Both the position numbers and the translations under genes were made by a program. From Opitutus sp. GAS368 (GTDB lineage Bacteria > Verrucomicrobiota > Verrucomicrobiia > Opitutales > Opitutaceae), in contig CAMBLN010000002.1 in assembly GCA_945868215.1 (NCBI GenBank), positions 1 to 53,269 on the forward strand: a stretch of DNA of 53,269 bases, read 5' to 3'. The notes under the pieces were generated by a model, which worked only from the letters and a program-made list of their open reading frames with translations, did not search any database and was not told the origin of the DNA. This document shows positions 39,042 through 46,817 of the stretch, one piece after another (position 1 is the first letter of the stretch; every line of letters starts with the position of its first letter).

Positions 39042-39593
39042 TTACGCTTTCCGTGCGTCGTCGTAGCTTTTTTGGTATTCGACCTTGAGTCGCTTATGGG
39101 TCGCCCAGAAAGGGGGTGGAGGCGTGCCTTCAAGGAGGGATGCGAGCAGACTGAAATGGGTGTGCCATCCGCTGGCGTAACCCGGAATGGACGGGATGTC
39201 ATCGCCGCGGGCGCGGTGGGTGAGCACGAGGAGGACGTTTTTCCCCTCCGGGGTGAGTTCGAAGGTCACCTCCGAAGAGTCGTCGAAGGTGTAGCTCAAC
39301 AGGCGGGGCGGTTCGCAACGAAGGATGGTCGAAGGCATGGTGAAGCCCTCGTCGTTCATCTGTTTGTATTGAGCCGGGGGCTCTTCGTGGGGCGACAGGT
39401 TTTTGTGCTGGAAGACGAGGTCGTTTTTCCCGCCGGCCTTGGGTTCGCAAGAGCCGCCGGCAAACCAGCGGGCGCGTTTTTCGGGGACGGTCAGGTAGTC
39501 CCAGATGCGTTCGATGGGGCCGGGGAGGAGGCGCACGAGCCGCACTTCGGCGGGGCCGTTGAAGGTTCCGGGTTGGTCGTTGGTGGTGTTCAT
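39042..39593 (-). CDS. SRPBCC domain protein (AHSA1/Bet v1-like)
   Basis: 183 residues. AHSA1-type ligand-binding fold: VRLVRLLPGPIERIWDYLTVPEKRARWFAGG, then FTMPSTILRCEPPRLLSYTF and a C-terminal helix GWHTHFSLLASLLEGTPP. Members bind hydrophobic ligands; here it is the partner of the ArsR-type regulator directly upstream, overlapping it by 4 nt (ATGA). The pair is a common module whose function is not known. Confidence 0.9.
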   Translation of the reverse strand: MNTTNDQPGTFNGPAEVRLVRLLPGPIERIWDYLTVPEKRARWFAGGSCEPKAGGKNDLVFQHKNLSPHEEPPAQYKQMNDEGFTMPSTILRCEPPRLLSYTFDDSSEVTFELTPEGKNVLLVLTHRARGDDIPSIPGYASGWHTHFSLLASLLEGTPPPPFWATHKRLKVEYQKSYDDARKA

Positions 39594-39940
39594 AGAGTTT
39601 TTTTTGTTTTGGGGTTTTTTGTTTTGCGGGCGTTGGCGGCGTCCTCGGCGCGTAATTCGCGTTCGAGGGCGTCGAGGCGGCCGGACCAGACCGAGCGGGT
39701 TTTGTGCAGCCAGGTTTCGAGGTCGTCGAAGCCGGCGGGGTTGAGGGCCTGGATGCGCGACTGTCCTTCGGCGCGGGTGGTGACGAGTCCGGCTTCGCGG
39801 AGAATGTTCAAGTGCTGGGAAATCGCGGGGGCGCTCAGGTCGAACTCGGCGACGAGCTCGCCCGAGGTGCGTTCGCCCGCTGCGAGCAGCTCGACGATCT
39901 TGCGGCGGGTGGGATCGGCGATGGCGGCAAGGCTTTGCAT
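39590..39940 (-). CDS. ArsR-family transcriptional regulator
   Basis: 116 residues. Winged-helix HTH typical of the ArsR family that pairs with SRPBCC proteins: MQSLAAIADPTRRKIVELLAAGE, TSGELVAEFDLSAPAISQHLNILREAGLV (recognition helix), TRAEGQSRIQAL wing. It lacks the ELCVC metal motif of arsenic sensors. Overlaps the SRPBCC gene by 4 nt. An AT-rich region with inverted-repeat character immediately upstream suggests autoregulation. Confidence 0.92.
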   Translation of the reverse strand: MQSLAAIADPTRRKIVELLAAGERTSGELVAEFDLSAPAISQHLNILREAGLVTTRAEGQSRIQALNPAGFDDLETWLHKTRSVWSGRLDALERELRAEDAANARKTKNPKTKKTL

Positions 39941-39995
39941 GGGGGATATAAATTCAGTTAAAACTTAATTAAGCAATGGCTAAATTAACGGGGGT
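39941..39995 (-). promoter_or_regulatory. AT-rich promoter/operator region before the arsR operon
   Basis: In a GC-rich region these 55 bases are strongly AT-rich and contain short inverted repeats (AGTTAAAACT, TTAATTAA). On the minus strand a TTGCTT box and a TTTATA box could be -35 and -10 with 18-nt spacing, leaving almost no leader. This fits an autorepressed ArsR-type promoter, but the site is tentative. Confidence 0.35.
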
Positions 39996-40167
39996 GCGAA
40001 AAAATCGGGCCGGTGAGAGGAAAGTATTCGGGGATTACGCTCAAGCCGGGTGAGGATGAGACGAAGGGCGGTAACCCACGAAACACCCTTGTTGTCCGGC
40101 CTCCCCGAAATTTTTTCCCGGTTACGCTTCAAAGAAGACGGTGGCGCGACGTGCTCCGGGGCGGGCG

Positions 40168-40827
40168 ATGATTCGCGGATTTTGCGCGGGGATGGTGGTG
40201 GCGGCGGCGGTTTTGACCGGAACGGTTTCGCAGGCGGCGGTGATCACGGTGGACGGGCGGATCACGGTGGCGGCGGATTACGGGACGGAATTTATCACGG
40301 GGGACACGTTTGATTACAGTTTCACGTTTGATGATCTCACGACGGACACGCGGTCGGAGACATATTCGGCGCAGTTCCAAGCCGGGGTGAGTGCGTTTTC
40401 GTTGACGCGCGGCGGGGCGAACGCCGGCAGCTGGGATCCGTCGACGGCGGTGTTCACGGTTTCGCCGGCCGCCAATTTCAACGCGAACGCCAACAGCGAG
40501 GCGTTGACCCTGCAGGTCCGGGGGACGGGGCTGCCGCAGATCGACGGGAAGGATTTTTTGGATTTGAGCGTGTCGTTCGGGTGGGCGCCGGAGGTAAGGA
40601 ACTTCGTGGATACGGGCAGCGGGCAGACCTTTGCCGAGCTTGTGGGGACGAGCAGGTTGGATTTTGCGACCGCGAGCTCAGGTTACGCGGAATTTCGGAA
40701 CACGGATTACACCGGGCCCGAGCTGACTATGCAGACGACGACGGTGCCCGAACCGGCGGCGTTCGGGGTGATCGCGGGCGTGTTCAGCCTGGGTTGTGTG
40801 ATGATGCGCCGGCGTCGGTCGGTGTGA
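40168..40827 (+). CDS. PEP-CTERM sorting domain protein
   Basis: 219 residues from ATG 40168 (a GTG at 40141 is less likely). Signal peptide (GFCAGMVVAAAVLTGTVSQA), a beta-strand-rich domain (FDYSFTFDDLTTDTRSETY, EALTLQVRGTGLPQ), and a C-terminal PEP-CTERM signal: VPEPAAFGVIAGVFSLGCV followed by MMRRRRSV. Exported and probably processed by an exosortase. The mature domain is not assigned. It converges on DUF4256 with 15 nt between stops. Confidence 0.85.
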   Translation: MIRGFCAGMVVAAAVLTGTVSQAAVITVDGRITVAADYGTEFITGDTFDYSFTFDDLTTDTRSETYSAQFQAGVSAFSLTRGGANAGSWDPSTAVFTVSPAANFNANANSEALTLQVRGTGLPQIDGKDFLDLSVSFGWAPEVRNFVDTGSGQTFAELVGTSRLDFATASSGYAEFRNTDYTGPELTMQTTTVPEPAAFGVIAGVFSLGCVMMRRRRSV

Positions 40828-40842
40828 CCGGCGCGAGGCGGT

Positions 40843-41406
40843 TCAGACCCGGAGCGAGGCGCGGAAGCCGCGGGCGCCGTAGTAGGATTGCGCGCCGTTG
40901 TGGTAGATGAAGACCTGGCCGTAGCGGCGGTCGCCGAAGAGGGCGCCGCCGAGTTTGCGGATGGCGGCGGGAGTGGCGACCCAACTGGAAGTTTTACGGT
41001 CGAAGTTTCCGAGTTTCTGGAGATCGCGGTATTGGTCCTCGGTGAGCAGTTCGACGCCCATGTCGGCGGCCATGTCCATCGCGCTGGTTTTGGGTTTGTG
41101 CTCTTTGCGTGATTCCAAGCCTTCGCGGTCGTAGCAGACGGAGCTGCGGCCGGCGGGGCTTTCGGGTGAGCAATCGACGAAGAGGTATTCGCCGGTCTTT
41201 TTGTCGTGGGCGATGACGTCGGGTTCGCCGCCGGTGTGTTCCATTTCGTGGAGGGACCAGAGTTTTTCGGGGTGGGCGTCGAGGCGGGTTTTCACCTGGG
41301 ACCAGTCGAGGCCCTTGTGACGGTTGGGGTATTCCTCGAAGCGGGCCTGGAGTTTTTGGAGGAGCGCGGCGTGTTGTCCGGGGGACAGTTTTTTGGGGGA
41401 TTTCAT
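40843..41406 (-). CDS. DUF4256 family protein
   Basis: 187 residues, full family length: LLQKLQARFEEYPNRHKGLDW at the N-terminus, MEHTGGEPDVIAHDKKTGEY, FVDCSPESPAGRSSVCYDRE and the terminal YGQVFIYHNGAQSYYGARGF. The family is uncharacterised, cytosolic and widespread. It lies 22 nt downstream of the radC gene on the same strand. Confidence 0.9.
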   Translation of the reverse strand: MKSPKKLSPGQHAALLQKLQARFEEYPNRHKGLDWSQVKTRLDAHPEKLWSLHEMEHTGGEPDVIAHDKKTGEYLFVDCSPESPAGRSSVCYDREGLESRKEHKPKTSAMDMAADMGVELLTEDQYRDLQKLGNFDRKTSSWVATPAAIRKLGGALFGDRRYGQVFIYHNGAQSYYGARGFRASLRV

Positions 41407-41428
41407 GTAGAGTGGAGCGGGATTTTTT

Positions 41429-42154
41429 TCAGATAAGGCCGGCGGCGCGGAAGCTGTAGTGGCCGAGACCGGCGGGGTCGGTGGCGGGGCGGCCGATGAT
41501 GATGTGGTCGATGAGTTGAATGTCCACGGCCTGGGCGGCGTCGCGGAGCTGGCGGGTCATCTTGATGTCGGCGGAGCTGGGGGTGGGGTCGCCGGAAGGG
41601 TGGTTGTGCGCGCAGAGGATGGCGGAAGCGGATTCCTTGATGGCCTCGCGATAGACCTCGCGCGGGTGGGCGAGGGTGTTGGTGGCGGTGCCGGAGGTGA
41701 GCTCAACGCATTTGATGAGGCGGTTTTTGCGGTTGAGGCAGAGCACCCAGAATTTTTCCACGACGAGACCGTGGACGAGCGGGCGGAAGTAGTTGGCCGC
41801 GTCGTCGGCGCTTTCGATGAGCGGGTTGGGGTCGGGGTTGGCGGATTGCTCGATGGTGCGGCGGGCGATCTCCATTACGGTGATGAGCTGGAGGGCTTTG
41901 ATGCGGCCGATGCCCTTGAGTTTTTTGAAATCGGCGGGGCGCCACTGGATGAGGCCGGAGAGGGAGCCGGCTTCGGAGACGAGGCGGTTGGCGAGCGTGA
42001 GGACGTCGTGGCCCTTGGTGCCGCTGCGCAGGAGCATGGCGAGGAGTTCGCTGTCGCTGAGGGCGCGGGGGCCGTGTTTTTCGAGGCGTTCCTGGGGGCG
42101 CTCGGCGGCGGTGAGTGTCTGGAGGCGGTTGGCGGGGGCGGAGTCGGAAGGCAT
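41429..42154 (-). CDS. radC: RadC family protein (JAB/MPN domain)
   Basis: 241 residues. N-terminal UPF0758 segment (PQERLEKHGPRALSDSELLA, HhH-like GIGRIKALQLITVMEIARR) and C-terminal MPN+ metalloprotease-like domain with the JAMM motif HNHPSGDPTPSSAD after EVYREAIKESASAILCA. The family's role is unresolved despite the historical DNA-repair name. It is followed by DUF4256 and preceded, 12 nt away, by a membrane-anchored hypothetical on the same strand. Confidence 0.92.
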   Translation of the reverse strand: MPSDSAPANRLQTLTAAERPQERLEKHGPRALSDSELLAMLLRSGTKGHDVLTLANRLVSEAGSLSGLIQWRPADFKKLKGIGRIKALQLITVMEIARRTIEQSANPDPNPLIESADDAANYFRPLVHGLVVEKFWVLCLNRKNRLIKCVELTSGTATNTLAHPREVYREAIKESASAILCAHNHPSGDPTPSSADIKMTRQLRDAAQAVDIQLIDHIIIGRPATDPAGLGHYSFRAAGLI

Positions 42155-42166
42155 GGCGGCCGGTGC

Positions 42167-42649
42167 TTACTGCAATTTCCGGGCCTCTTCTTCGGCGATG
42201 CGGGTGATGTAGTTTTGGAAGTCGGGGTCTTCGCCTTCCAGGAGGTTGGCGAGTAGTCCGCGGAAGTCGGAGCGCCGGCACCAGTAGCGCATGTAGTCCT
42301 CCCACGTCTGCCAGAGACGGGCGGCCTGGCGGCTCATGTGGTCTTCATAGACGAGGATGTAGGCGCGTTCGAAGATGGAGATGAGGAGCTCGAAGAGGAT
42401 GTTGCGGCGCTCGATCTGGTCGGCGTTGAAAGGTGCGGCAGGGGCGGCCTGCGTCATGAGGTGCAGGTCGGCATTGGTGAGGACGAGACGGAGGAACTTG
42501 GAGTATTCGTCGGAGAGCTGGAGGTAGAGCTCCTCGTCGTCATTCATGCGCTCCTTTTGCTGTTCTTTGATGAACACCCAAATGCCGAAAGGCAGGGCGA
42601 TGATGGTGACGAGGTAGCTGAGGGCTTCGAGCCATTCCATGGTCGTCAT
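42167..42649 (-). CDS. Membrane-anchored hypothetical protein
   Basis: 160 residues from ATG 42649. A single N-terminal membrane helix (LEALSYLVTIIALPFGIWVFI) leads to a charged, helical domain (KEQQKERMNDDEELYLQLSD, ERAYILVYEDHMSRQ, WQTWEDYMRYWCRR). It resembles DUF6082/YkuI-type small anchored proteins with a C-terminal helix bundle but no family is assigned. Longer upstream frame contains a dispersed repeat and is not used. It may be co-transcribed with radC. Confidence 0.75.
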   Translation of the reverse strand: MTTMEWLEALSYLVTIIALPFGIWVFIKEQQKERMNDDEELYLQLSDEYSKFLRLVLTNADLHLMTQAAPAAPFNADQIERRNILFELLISIFERAYILVYEDHMSRQAARLWQTWEDYMRYWCRRSDFRGLLANLLEGEDPDFQNYITRIAEEEARKLQ

Positions 42650-42687
42650 GAGGTGAGTGTGGGCGAGGGTGGGGCGGGAGGCAAGGG

Positions 42688-42748
42688 GCGTGCTTGCCGG
42701 CGATACGGGGGCAAGACGGCGGTTACCGTTCATCGCGTGCAAGCACGC
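42688..42748. repeat. Inverted repeat upstream of the anchored hypothetical gene
   Basis: The arms 42688-42704 (GCGTGCTTGCCGGCGAT) and 42732-42748 (ATCGCGTGCAAGCACGC) are reverse complements at 15 of 17 positions across about 27 nt. Such GTGCTTGCACGC-type elements look like a dispersed intergenic repeat. It is placed just upstream of the terminator of the SurA-like gene. Confidence 0.5.
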
Positions 42749-42769
42749 TCCCACATTTCGGAGCCGGCA

Positions 42770-42799
42770 TAAAAAAGACCCGACCGGGTGGTCGGGTCT
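42770..42799 (-). terminator. Intrinsic terminator after the SurA-like gene
   Basis: On the minus strand the arm AGACCCGACC (42799-42790) and its complement (42785-42776) form a 10-bp perfect stem with a 4-nt loop, followed by six Ts (42771-42776). It lies about 30 nt after the SurA-like stop. Confidence 0.9.
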
Positions 42800-42827
42800 C
42801 CAGTGAGGGAGCGCGCGGGCGGCGGCC

Positions 42828-43859
42828 TCAGTAGATTTTGACGTAGGCGTTGCGGCGGAGGCGTTCGAGCCAGCGTTCCTCGGCTTCGCGGGCCATCTGG
42901 TTGACGAGGATTTTTTCGATTTGTTCGCGGACGTCGGCGAGGGACTGGGTGCCGGCGAATTTACGGTCCTCGACGTAGAGGATGTAGGCGGCCTCGGGGG
43001 CGAGGATGGGGTCGGTGGCCTGGCCTTTTTCGAGTTTGAAGAGCGGGTCGCTGAACTCGGGTTTGAGGTCGGCCTTGGGCTGCCAGCCCCAGTCGCCGCC
43101 CTTGGCGCGTTTGGAGTCCTGGCTGAGTTCGCGGGCGAGGTCTTCGAATTTTTCGCCGGATTTGAAGCGGGCGATGACGACGTTGGCGCGGGCGAGGAGA
43201 CGCTCGTCGGTTTCGTCGGGGAGGCGGGTGAGCGAGAGCAGGCGCATGTTGACCTGGTCGTCCTGGAGGAAGCGGTCTTTGTTTTCGTTGTAGAAGGCTT
43301 CGACGCGGGCGGGGCTGACGATGCTCTGGTTTTTGCGCTGCTGGCCGCGCATGTAGTCGTAGATCATGTCGTCCTCGACCTTTTTGCGGTAGTCGCGGTA
43401 GGTGAGGCCGGAGTTGCGGAGATAGGCGAGGAACGCGGCGCGGTCGCCGGAGAAGCGGCGGATCTGTTCCTCGGCGATGGCGTTGTTGATGTAGCTGTCG
43501 GGGACTTTGCGTTTTTCGTCCTTCTTGAAATCCTTAACGATGAGGATGCGGTCGATCATCTCCTGGATGACCTCGTCCTGAAGGGCTTCGAGACGCTCGT
43601 TGAATTCTTTTTCGTTGCGAGAGGTGCGCTGGATGGCGGGGACGCGGGGGGCGATCTCGCGGCGGAGATCATCGACGGTGATGACCTTGTCCTCGGCGAC
43701 GGCGACGACGCCGTTGGCAAAGCGGAGGGCGAGGGTGTCGGAGGTGGTCGGAGCGACGGCCGGTGAAGGAGCGTCGGTTTGTGCGACCAAGGACAGGGGG
43801 AAAAGGGCGGCAAAAGTGCCGATGAGGCGGAGACGGCGGAACGTCATGAGGTTGGGCAA
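42828..43859 (-). CDS. SurA-like peptidylprolyl isomerase
   Basis: 343 residues. Signal peptide (RRLRLIGTFAALFPLSLVAQ), SurA-type N-terminal chaperone helix region (VAVAEDKVITVDDLRREI, LQDEVIQEMIDRILIVKDF, YRDYRKKVEDDMIYDY) and one parvulin PPIase-like domain (FEDLARELSQDSKRAKGGDW, PILAPEAAYILYVEDRK). It would assist outer-membrane protein folding in the periplasm. Start codon alternatives: ATG 43859 or ATG 43847. It begins 20 nt after the ElyC-like gene stop and has a strong terminator. Confidence 0.88.
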   Translation of the reverse strand: MPNLMTFRRLRLIGTFAALFPLSLVAQTDAPSPAVAPTTSDTLALRFANGVVAVAEDKVITVDDLRREIAPRVPAIQRTSRNEKEFNERLEALQDEVIQEMIDRILIVKDFKKDEKRKVPDSYINNAIAEEQIRRFSGDRAAFLAYLRNSGLTYRDYRKKVEDDMIYDYMRGQQRKNQSIVSPARVEAFYNENKDRFLQDDQVNMRLLSLTRLPDETDERLLARANVVIARFKSGEKFEDLARELSQDSKRAKGGDWGWQPKADLKPEFSDPLFKLEKGQATDPILAPEAAYILYVEDRKFAGTQSLADVREQIEKILVNQMAREAEERWLERLRRNAYVKIY

Positions 43860-43879
43860 AGTGTGCAGGAACGAGAAAA

Positions 43880-44803
43880 TTATGGGTTTACCGTAGAAGC
43901 GGCGAGAGGGTGGTCAACCGTGGAAACCGGAGCCGGGGCTGTCGGTGACGGAGTCGGGTGACGGGGAGTGGGACGAAGGGAGACGGCGGATGTTCCGCGT
44001 GGTTTGGGGCAGACCTTTCCGCGCAGTCGAGACCAAGTGGTGCCAATCAGTTCGTAAACGGCTTTCGTGCTGCGCTCCAGACCACCCAGATTCCAACTCA
44101 GGAAGTCGCGGGTCTGCAAACGGGGCGGGCGGGCGGCGAAGTCGGCGGGGCAGGCGAGGACGTTGATCTTCTGGCGTTCGCACAAAGCCATCGCGCGCGG
44201 CAGGTGCCAGGCGGACGTGACGAGGGCGACGGGTTGATCGCCGGCCACGCCTCGCAAGGCGACGGCTTCCTGCTCGGTGTCGCGGGCGGTGGAGATTTCG
44301 ATGATGCGGTCGGCGGTAACACCAAGCGACAAGGCGACCTCGCGCAACAGGCTCGCGTGGGTGGCGCCGCCCTCGCGGTCGTCGGCGGGACCGCTGACCA
44401 CGAGACGGGCGGCCGGCAGTTGGCGGACCAGCCGCACACCTTCGACGATACGGGCGAGGGCGGAGCCGCTCAGTTGGTGGTTGGCGGGCCATTCCGGAAC
44501 CACGCCGTGGCCGCCGCCGAGGACGGCGACGAATTCGCAGCGGGCGAGCGCGGGGGGTGGCGTGGTGTCGGAGAGGAGGGCGGGCTGGGACGGATAGCGG
44601 GTTTCGAGACCGCGGACGAGCCAGGTGCCGACGCCGACATTGCTGCACGCCAGCAGCCAAAAGGCTCCGCTGAACGCGAGGATACGGCCGAGACGTTTGC
44701 GCTGCGTGAAGCGCAAGAGGACGGCGCCGAGGAGGATGAGCGCGAGGGAGAGCGGCAGCGGCATGAGCCAGAACCCGACGACTTTTTTGAGCCAGAACAG
44801 CAT
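43880..44803 (-). CDS. ElyC/SanA/YdcF-type membrane protein (DUF218)
   Basis: 307 residues. Two N-terminal membrane segments (FWLMPLPLSLALILLGAVLL, ILAFSGAFWLLACSNVGVG), then the DUF218 core: VAVLGGGHGV, LVVSGPADDREGGATHASLL, ARDTEQEAVAL and LVTSAWHLPRAMALCE. Family members influence envelope polysaccharide metabolism (ElyC) and envelope integrity (SanA). A Pro/Thr-rich C-terminal tail is added. Same transcript as the SurA-like gene is likely (20-nt gap); upstream lies tRNA-His with its terminator. Confidence 0.88.
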   Translation of the reverse strand: MLFWLKKVVGFWLMPLPLSLALILLGAVLLRFTQRKRLGRILAFSGAFWLLACSNVGVGTWLVRGLETRYPSQPALLSDTTPPPALARCEFVAVLGGGHGVVPEWPANHQLSGSALARIVEGVRLVRQLPAARLVVSGPADDREGGATHASLLREVALSLGVTADRIIEISTARDTEQEAVALRGVAGDQPVALVTSAWHLPRAMALCERQKINVLACPADFAARPPRLQTRDFLSWNLGGLERSTKAVYELIGTTWSRLRGKVCPKPRGTSAVSLRPTPRHPTPSPTAPAPVSTVDHPLAASTVNP

Positions 44804-44834
44804 GGGCGGCGTGTAGATGGGTGAATTTTTCCGA

Positions 44835-44864
44835 TAAAAAACCGCCGGCGTTGAAGCGGGCGGT
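44835..44864 (-). terminator. Intrinsic terminator after tRNA-His
   Basis: On the minus strand ACCGCC (44864-44859) pairs with GGCGGT (44846-44841) around a 12-nt loop and runs into TTTTTT. It is 9 nt after the tRNA CCA end, as expected for a tRNA transcript. Confidence 0.7.
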
Positions 44865-44872
44865 CTGGAAAA

Positions 44873-44950
44873 TGGGGCGGCCTACGGGATTCGAACCCGC
44901 GACCCCTAGAATCACAATCTAGTGCTCTAACCAACTGAGCTAAGGCCGCC
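44873..44950 (-). tRNA. tRNA-His (GUG)
   Basis: 78 nt including the additional G-1 that is a hallmark of histidine tRNAs (paired with C73) and an encoded CCA (44873-44875). Anticodon loop ATTGTGATT, anticodon GTG; D arm TAGCTCAGTTGGTTAGAGC; T arm GGGTTCGAATCCC. The layout matches the E. coli tRNA-His structure. Confidence 0.96.
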
Positions 44951-45053
44951 GTGAGAGTCGGGCAAAATCAGGAGCGCGGGGGGGACTGTCAACTCCTTCT
45001 TTCCGGGCTTTCCCGTTGCCGGTTGCGGCACACCGGGCGATAGTGCGGGCGTC

Positions 45054-45854
45054 ATGCCCCGCGTTCGGATTGTCACTTATAATATCGCCCATGGCCGCGG
45101 GCTGTCGCCGATTCAGGGTATGACCACGCGGCGGATGATCCGCTCGACGTTGTTGAAGATCGCGCGGTTGCTGGCGGAGTTGAAGCCGGACATCGTGGCG
45201 TTGCAGGAGATCGACCAGAATTCGCGGTGGGCGGGCAACTTTGACCATCTTGAATTTTTGAGGGAGTTCGGCGGGTTTGAGCATTCGGTTTTCGGCATCA
45301 ACAACCGCCGCGAAGGTCTGCTGAACCTGAGTTACGGGAACGCGATTCTCTCCCGGCATCCGATCACGGCCTGGGAGAACATCGCGTTCGGGCAAAGCAA
45401 GGTGGGCGAGAAAGGATTTCTTTTTGCGGAGATTGAAGTGGGCGGGCGGCGGATTCCGGTGGCGAACATGCATCTGCATTACCGGTCGCGGCTGCACCGG
45501 TTTGCGCAGGTGGACCGGTTTCTCGCCTATTTGCACGACAAGCAGCGGGACCGTCACACGCACTGGGCGGTGCCGCCGGTGGTGTGCGGGGACTTGAACA
45601 ACACGCACCATGCCTCGGATGCGACGGCGACGTTGCTGAGCCATCTGCACGACTACGGGGACTATTCGCTGCACCCGAGCAAAGGACGGACGTTTCCCTC
45701 GCCGCTGCCCGGGCGCACGCTGGATTTTGTTTTTTTGCCGCCGGGGGCGCGGAATGCGGAAAGCCAGGTCGTGCGGAGTTTTCTCTCGGACCACCGGCCG
45801 GTGGTGGTGGATTTTGACGTGGAGTGGGCTGGGGAAGTAGCGGGTAGTGAGTAG
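45054..45854 (+). CDS. Endonuclease/exonuclease/phosphatase family protein
   Basis: 266 residues. EEP-superfamily metal-dependent hydrolase motifs: VTYNIAHGRGL, IVALQEIDQNSRWAG (metal-binding Glu), HLHYRSRLHRFAQVD, VVCGDLNNTHHASD and the terminal FLSDHRPVVVDFDV. No signal peptide, so cytosolic. The substrate (nucleic acid, phospholipid or sugar phosphate) cannot be identified from sequence. The 3' end runs into a TAGCGGGTAG-type repeat. Confidence 0.85.
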   Translation: MPRVRIVTYNIAHGRGLSPIQGMTTRRMIRSTLLKIARLLAELKPDIVALQEIDQNSRWAGNFDHLEFLREFGGFEHSVFGINNRREGLLNLSYGNAILSRHPITAWENIAFGQSKVGEKGFLFAEIEVGGRRIPVANMHLHYRSRLHRFAQVDRFLAYLHDKQRDRHTHWAVPPVVCGDLNNTHHASDATATLLSHLHDYGDYSLHPSKGRTFPSPLPGRTLDFVFLPPGARNAESQVVRSFLSDHRPVVVDFDVEWAGEVAGSE

Positions 45855-45871
45855 CGGGTAGCGAGTAGTCG
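45838..45871. repeat. Short tandem repeat after the EEP gene
   Basis: Degenerate copies of TAGCGGGTAG / GAGTAGCGGGTAG occur four to five times head to tail, with the EEP stop codon (45852-45854) formed inside the array. The pattern resembles GTAG-type intergenic repeats that recur in many genomes; I cannot count copies elsewhere. Confidence 0.5.
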
Positions 45872-45954
45872 GAGGGGCAAACCTTGGATGGGGTTCATTA
45901 CTTAAGAAAATTCCCTTTGCGCCGGGCGGTGATTTTTGCGGCGATGAGCGTTCC

Positions 45955-46758
45955 ATGGATCGCATTGCCCAAGCCTTCGCCCGCGCCCGTGCCGAGAACC
46001 GCGCCGCTTTCGTCGCCTACTTGTGCGCCGGCGATCCGGATTTCGAGACATCGCTCGCTGCCTGCCGCGCGCTCATCGAGAACGGCATCGACGTGCTCGA
46101 ACTCGGCGTGCCCTTCAGCGATCCGCTGGCGGACGGCCTGACCAACCAACTCGCGGCGCAGCGTGCGCTGGCGGGCGGCATGACGGCGGCGCGCGTGTTT
46201 GAACTGGTGCGGAAGATCCGCGAGTTCGCGCCGGAGATGCCGGTGGTTTTCTACACTTACTACAACCTCGTGTTCTCAAACGGCGTGGACGCGTATGTGC
46301 GCACGGCGAAGGAAGCCGGGGTGGACGGCCTGTTGACGCTCGACCTGCCGCCCGAAGAGGCGGCGGATGTGCAGGCGGCGTGCGCGAAGGAAGGCGTGAA
46401 GACGGTGTTCATCGTTGCGCCGACGACGCCCGAGGCGCGGCTGGCGATCATCGGCAAGGCGGCGACGGGGTTTATTTATTATGTATCGCGGGAAGGCGTG
46501 ACGGGGGTGCGCGATTCGGTGGCGGCGAACGTCCCCGAGGCGGTCGCGGCGATCAAGCGCCACACGCCGCTGCCGGTGGTGGTGGGGTTCGGCATCGGGA
46601 AGCGGGCGCACGTCACGGAAGTGGCCGCCCATGCCGATGGCGTGGTGGTGGGCAGCGCGCTGGTGAACGTGATCCGCGATCATCTGGATGAACGCGGAAA
46701 AATCGCGGCGGTGCTGGGGGCGCGGGCGGCGGACCTGGTGGCGGGAACCCGGCGTTGA
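45955..46758 (+). CDS. trpA: Tryptophan synthase alpha chain
   Basis: 267 residues. Catalytic Glu in NGIDVLELGVPFSDPLADG (with Asp60-type residue in FSDP), FYTYYNLVFSNGVDAY, GVDGLLTLDLPPEEA, FIYYVSREGVTGVRDSV and the phosphate-binding VVVGFGIGKRAHV and VVVGSALVNV. It cleaves indole-3-glycerol phosphate to indole and glyceraldehyde 3-phosphate; indole goes to TrpB. The loop after FSDPLADG reads LTNQ in place of the usual PTIQ, an unremarkable variation. No other trp genes are adjacent. Confidence 0.93.
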   Translation: MDRIAQAFARARAENRAAFVAYLCAGDPDFETSLAACRALIENGIDVLELGVPFSDPLADGLTNQLAAQRALAGGMTAARVFELVRKIREFAPEMPVVFYTYYNLVFSNGVDAYVRTAKEAGVDGLLTLDLPPEEAADVQAACAKEGVKTVFIVAPTTPEARLAIIGKAATGFIYYVSREGVTGVRDSVAANVPEAVAAIKRHTPLPVVVGFGIGKRAHVTEVAAHADGVVVGSALVNVIRDHLDERGKIAAVLGARAADLVAGTRR

Positions 46759-46817
46759 GGATGTGCGGCGCGGGGATTTGGCTTGAGAGGCGGGCGTTGG
46801 TATCGCGTTGATGGGTT

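Noticed and set aside
40141-40167. GTG 40141 as the start of the PEP-CTERM gene
   Set aside because: ATG 40168 leads straight into a standard signal peptide; the extra residues are not needed.
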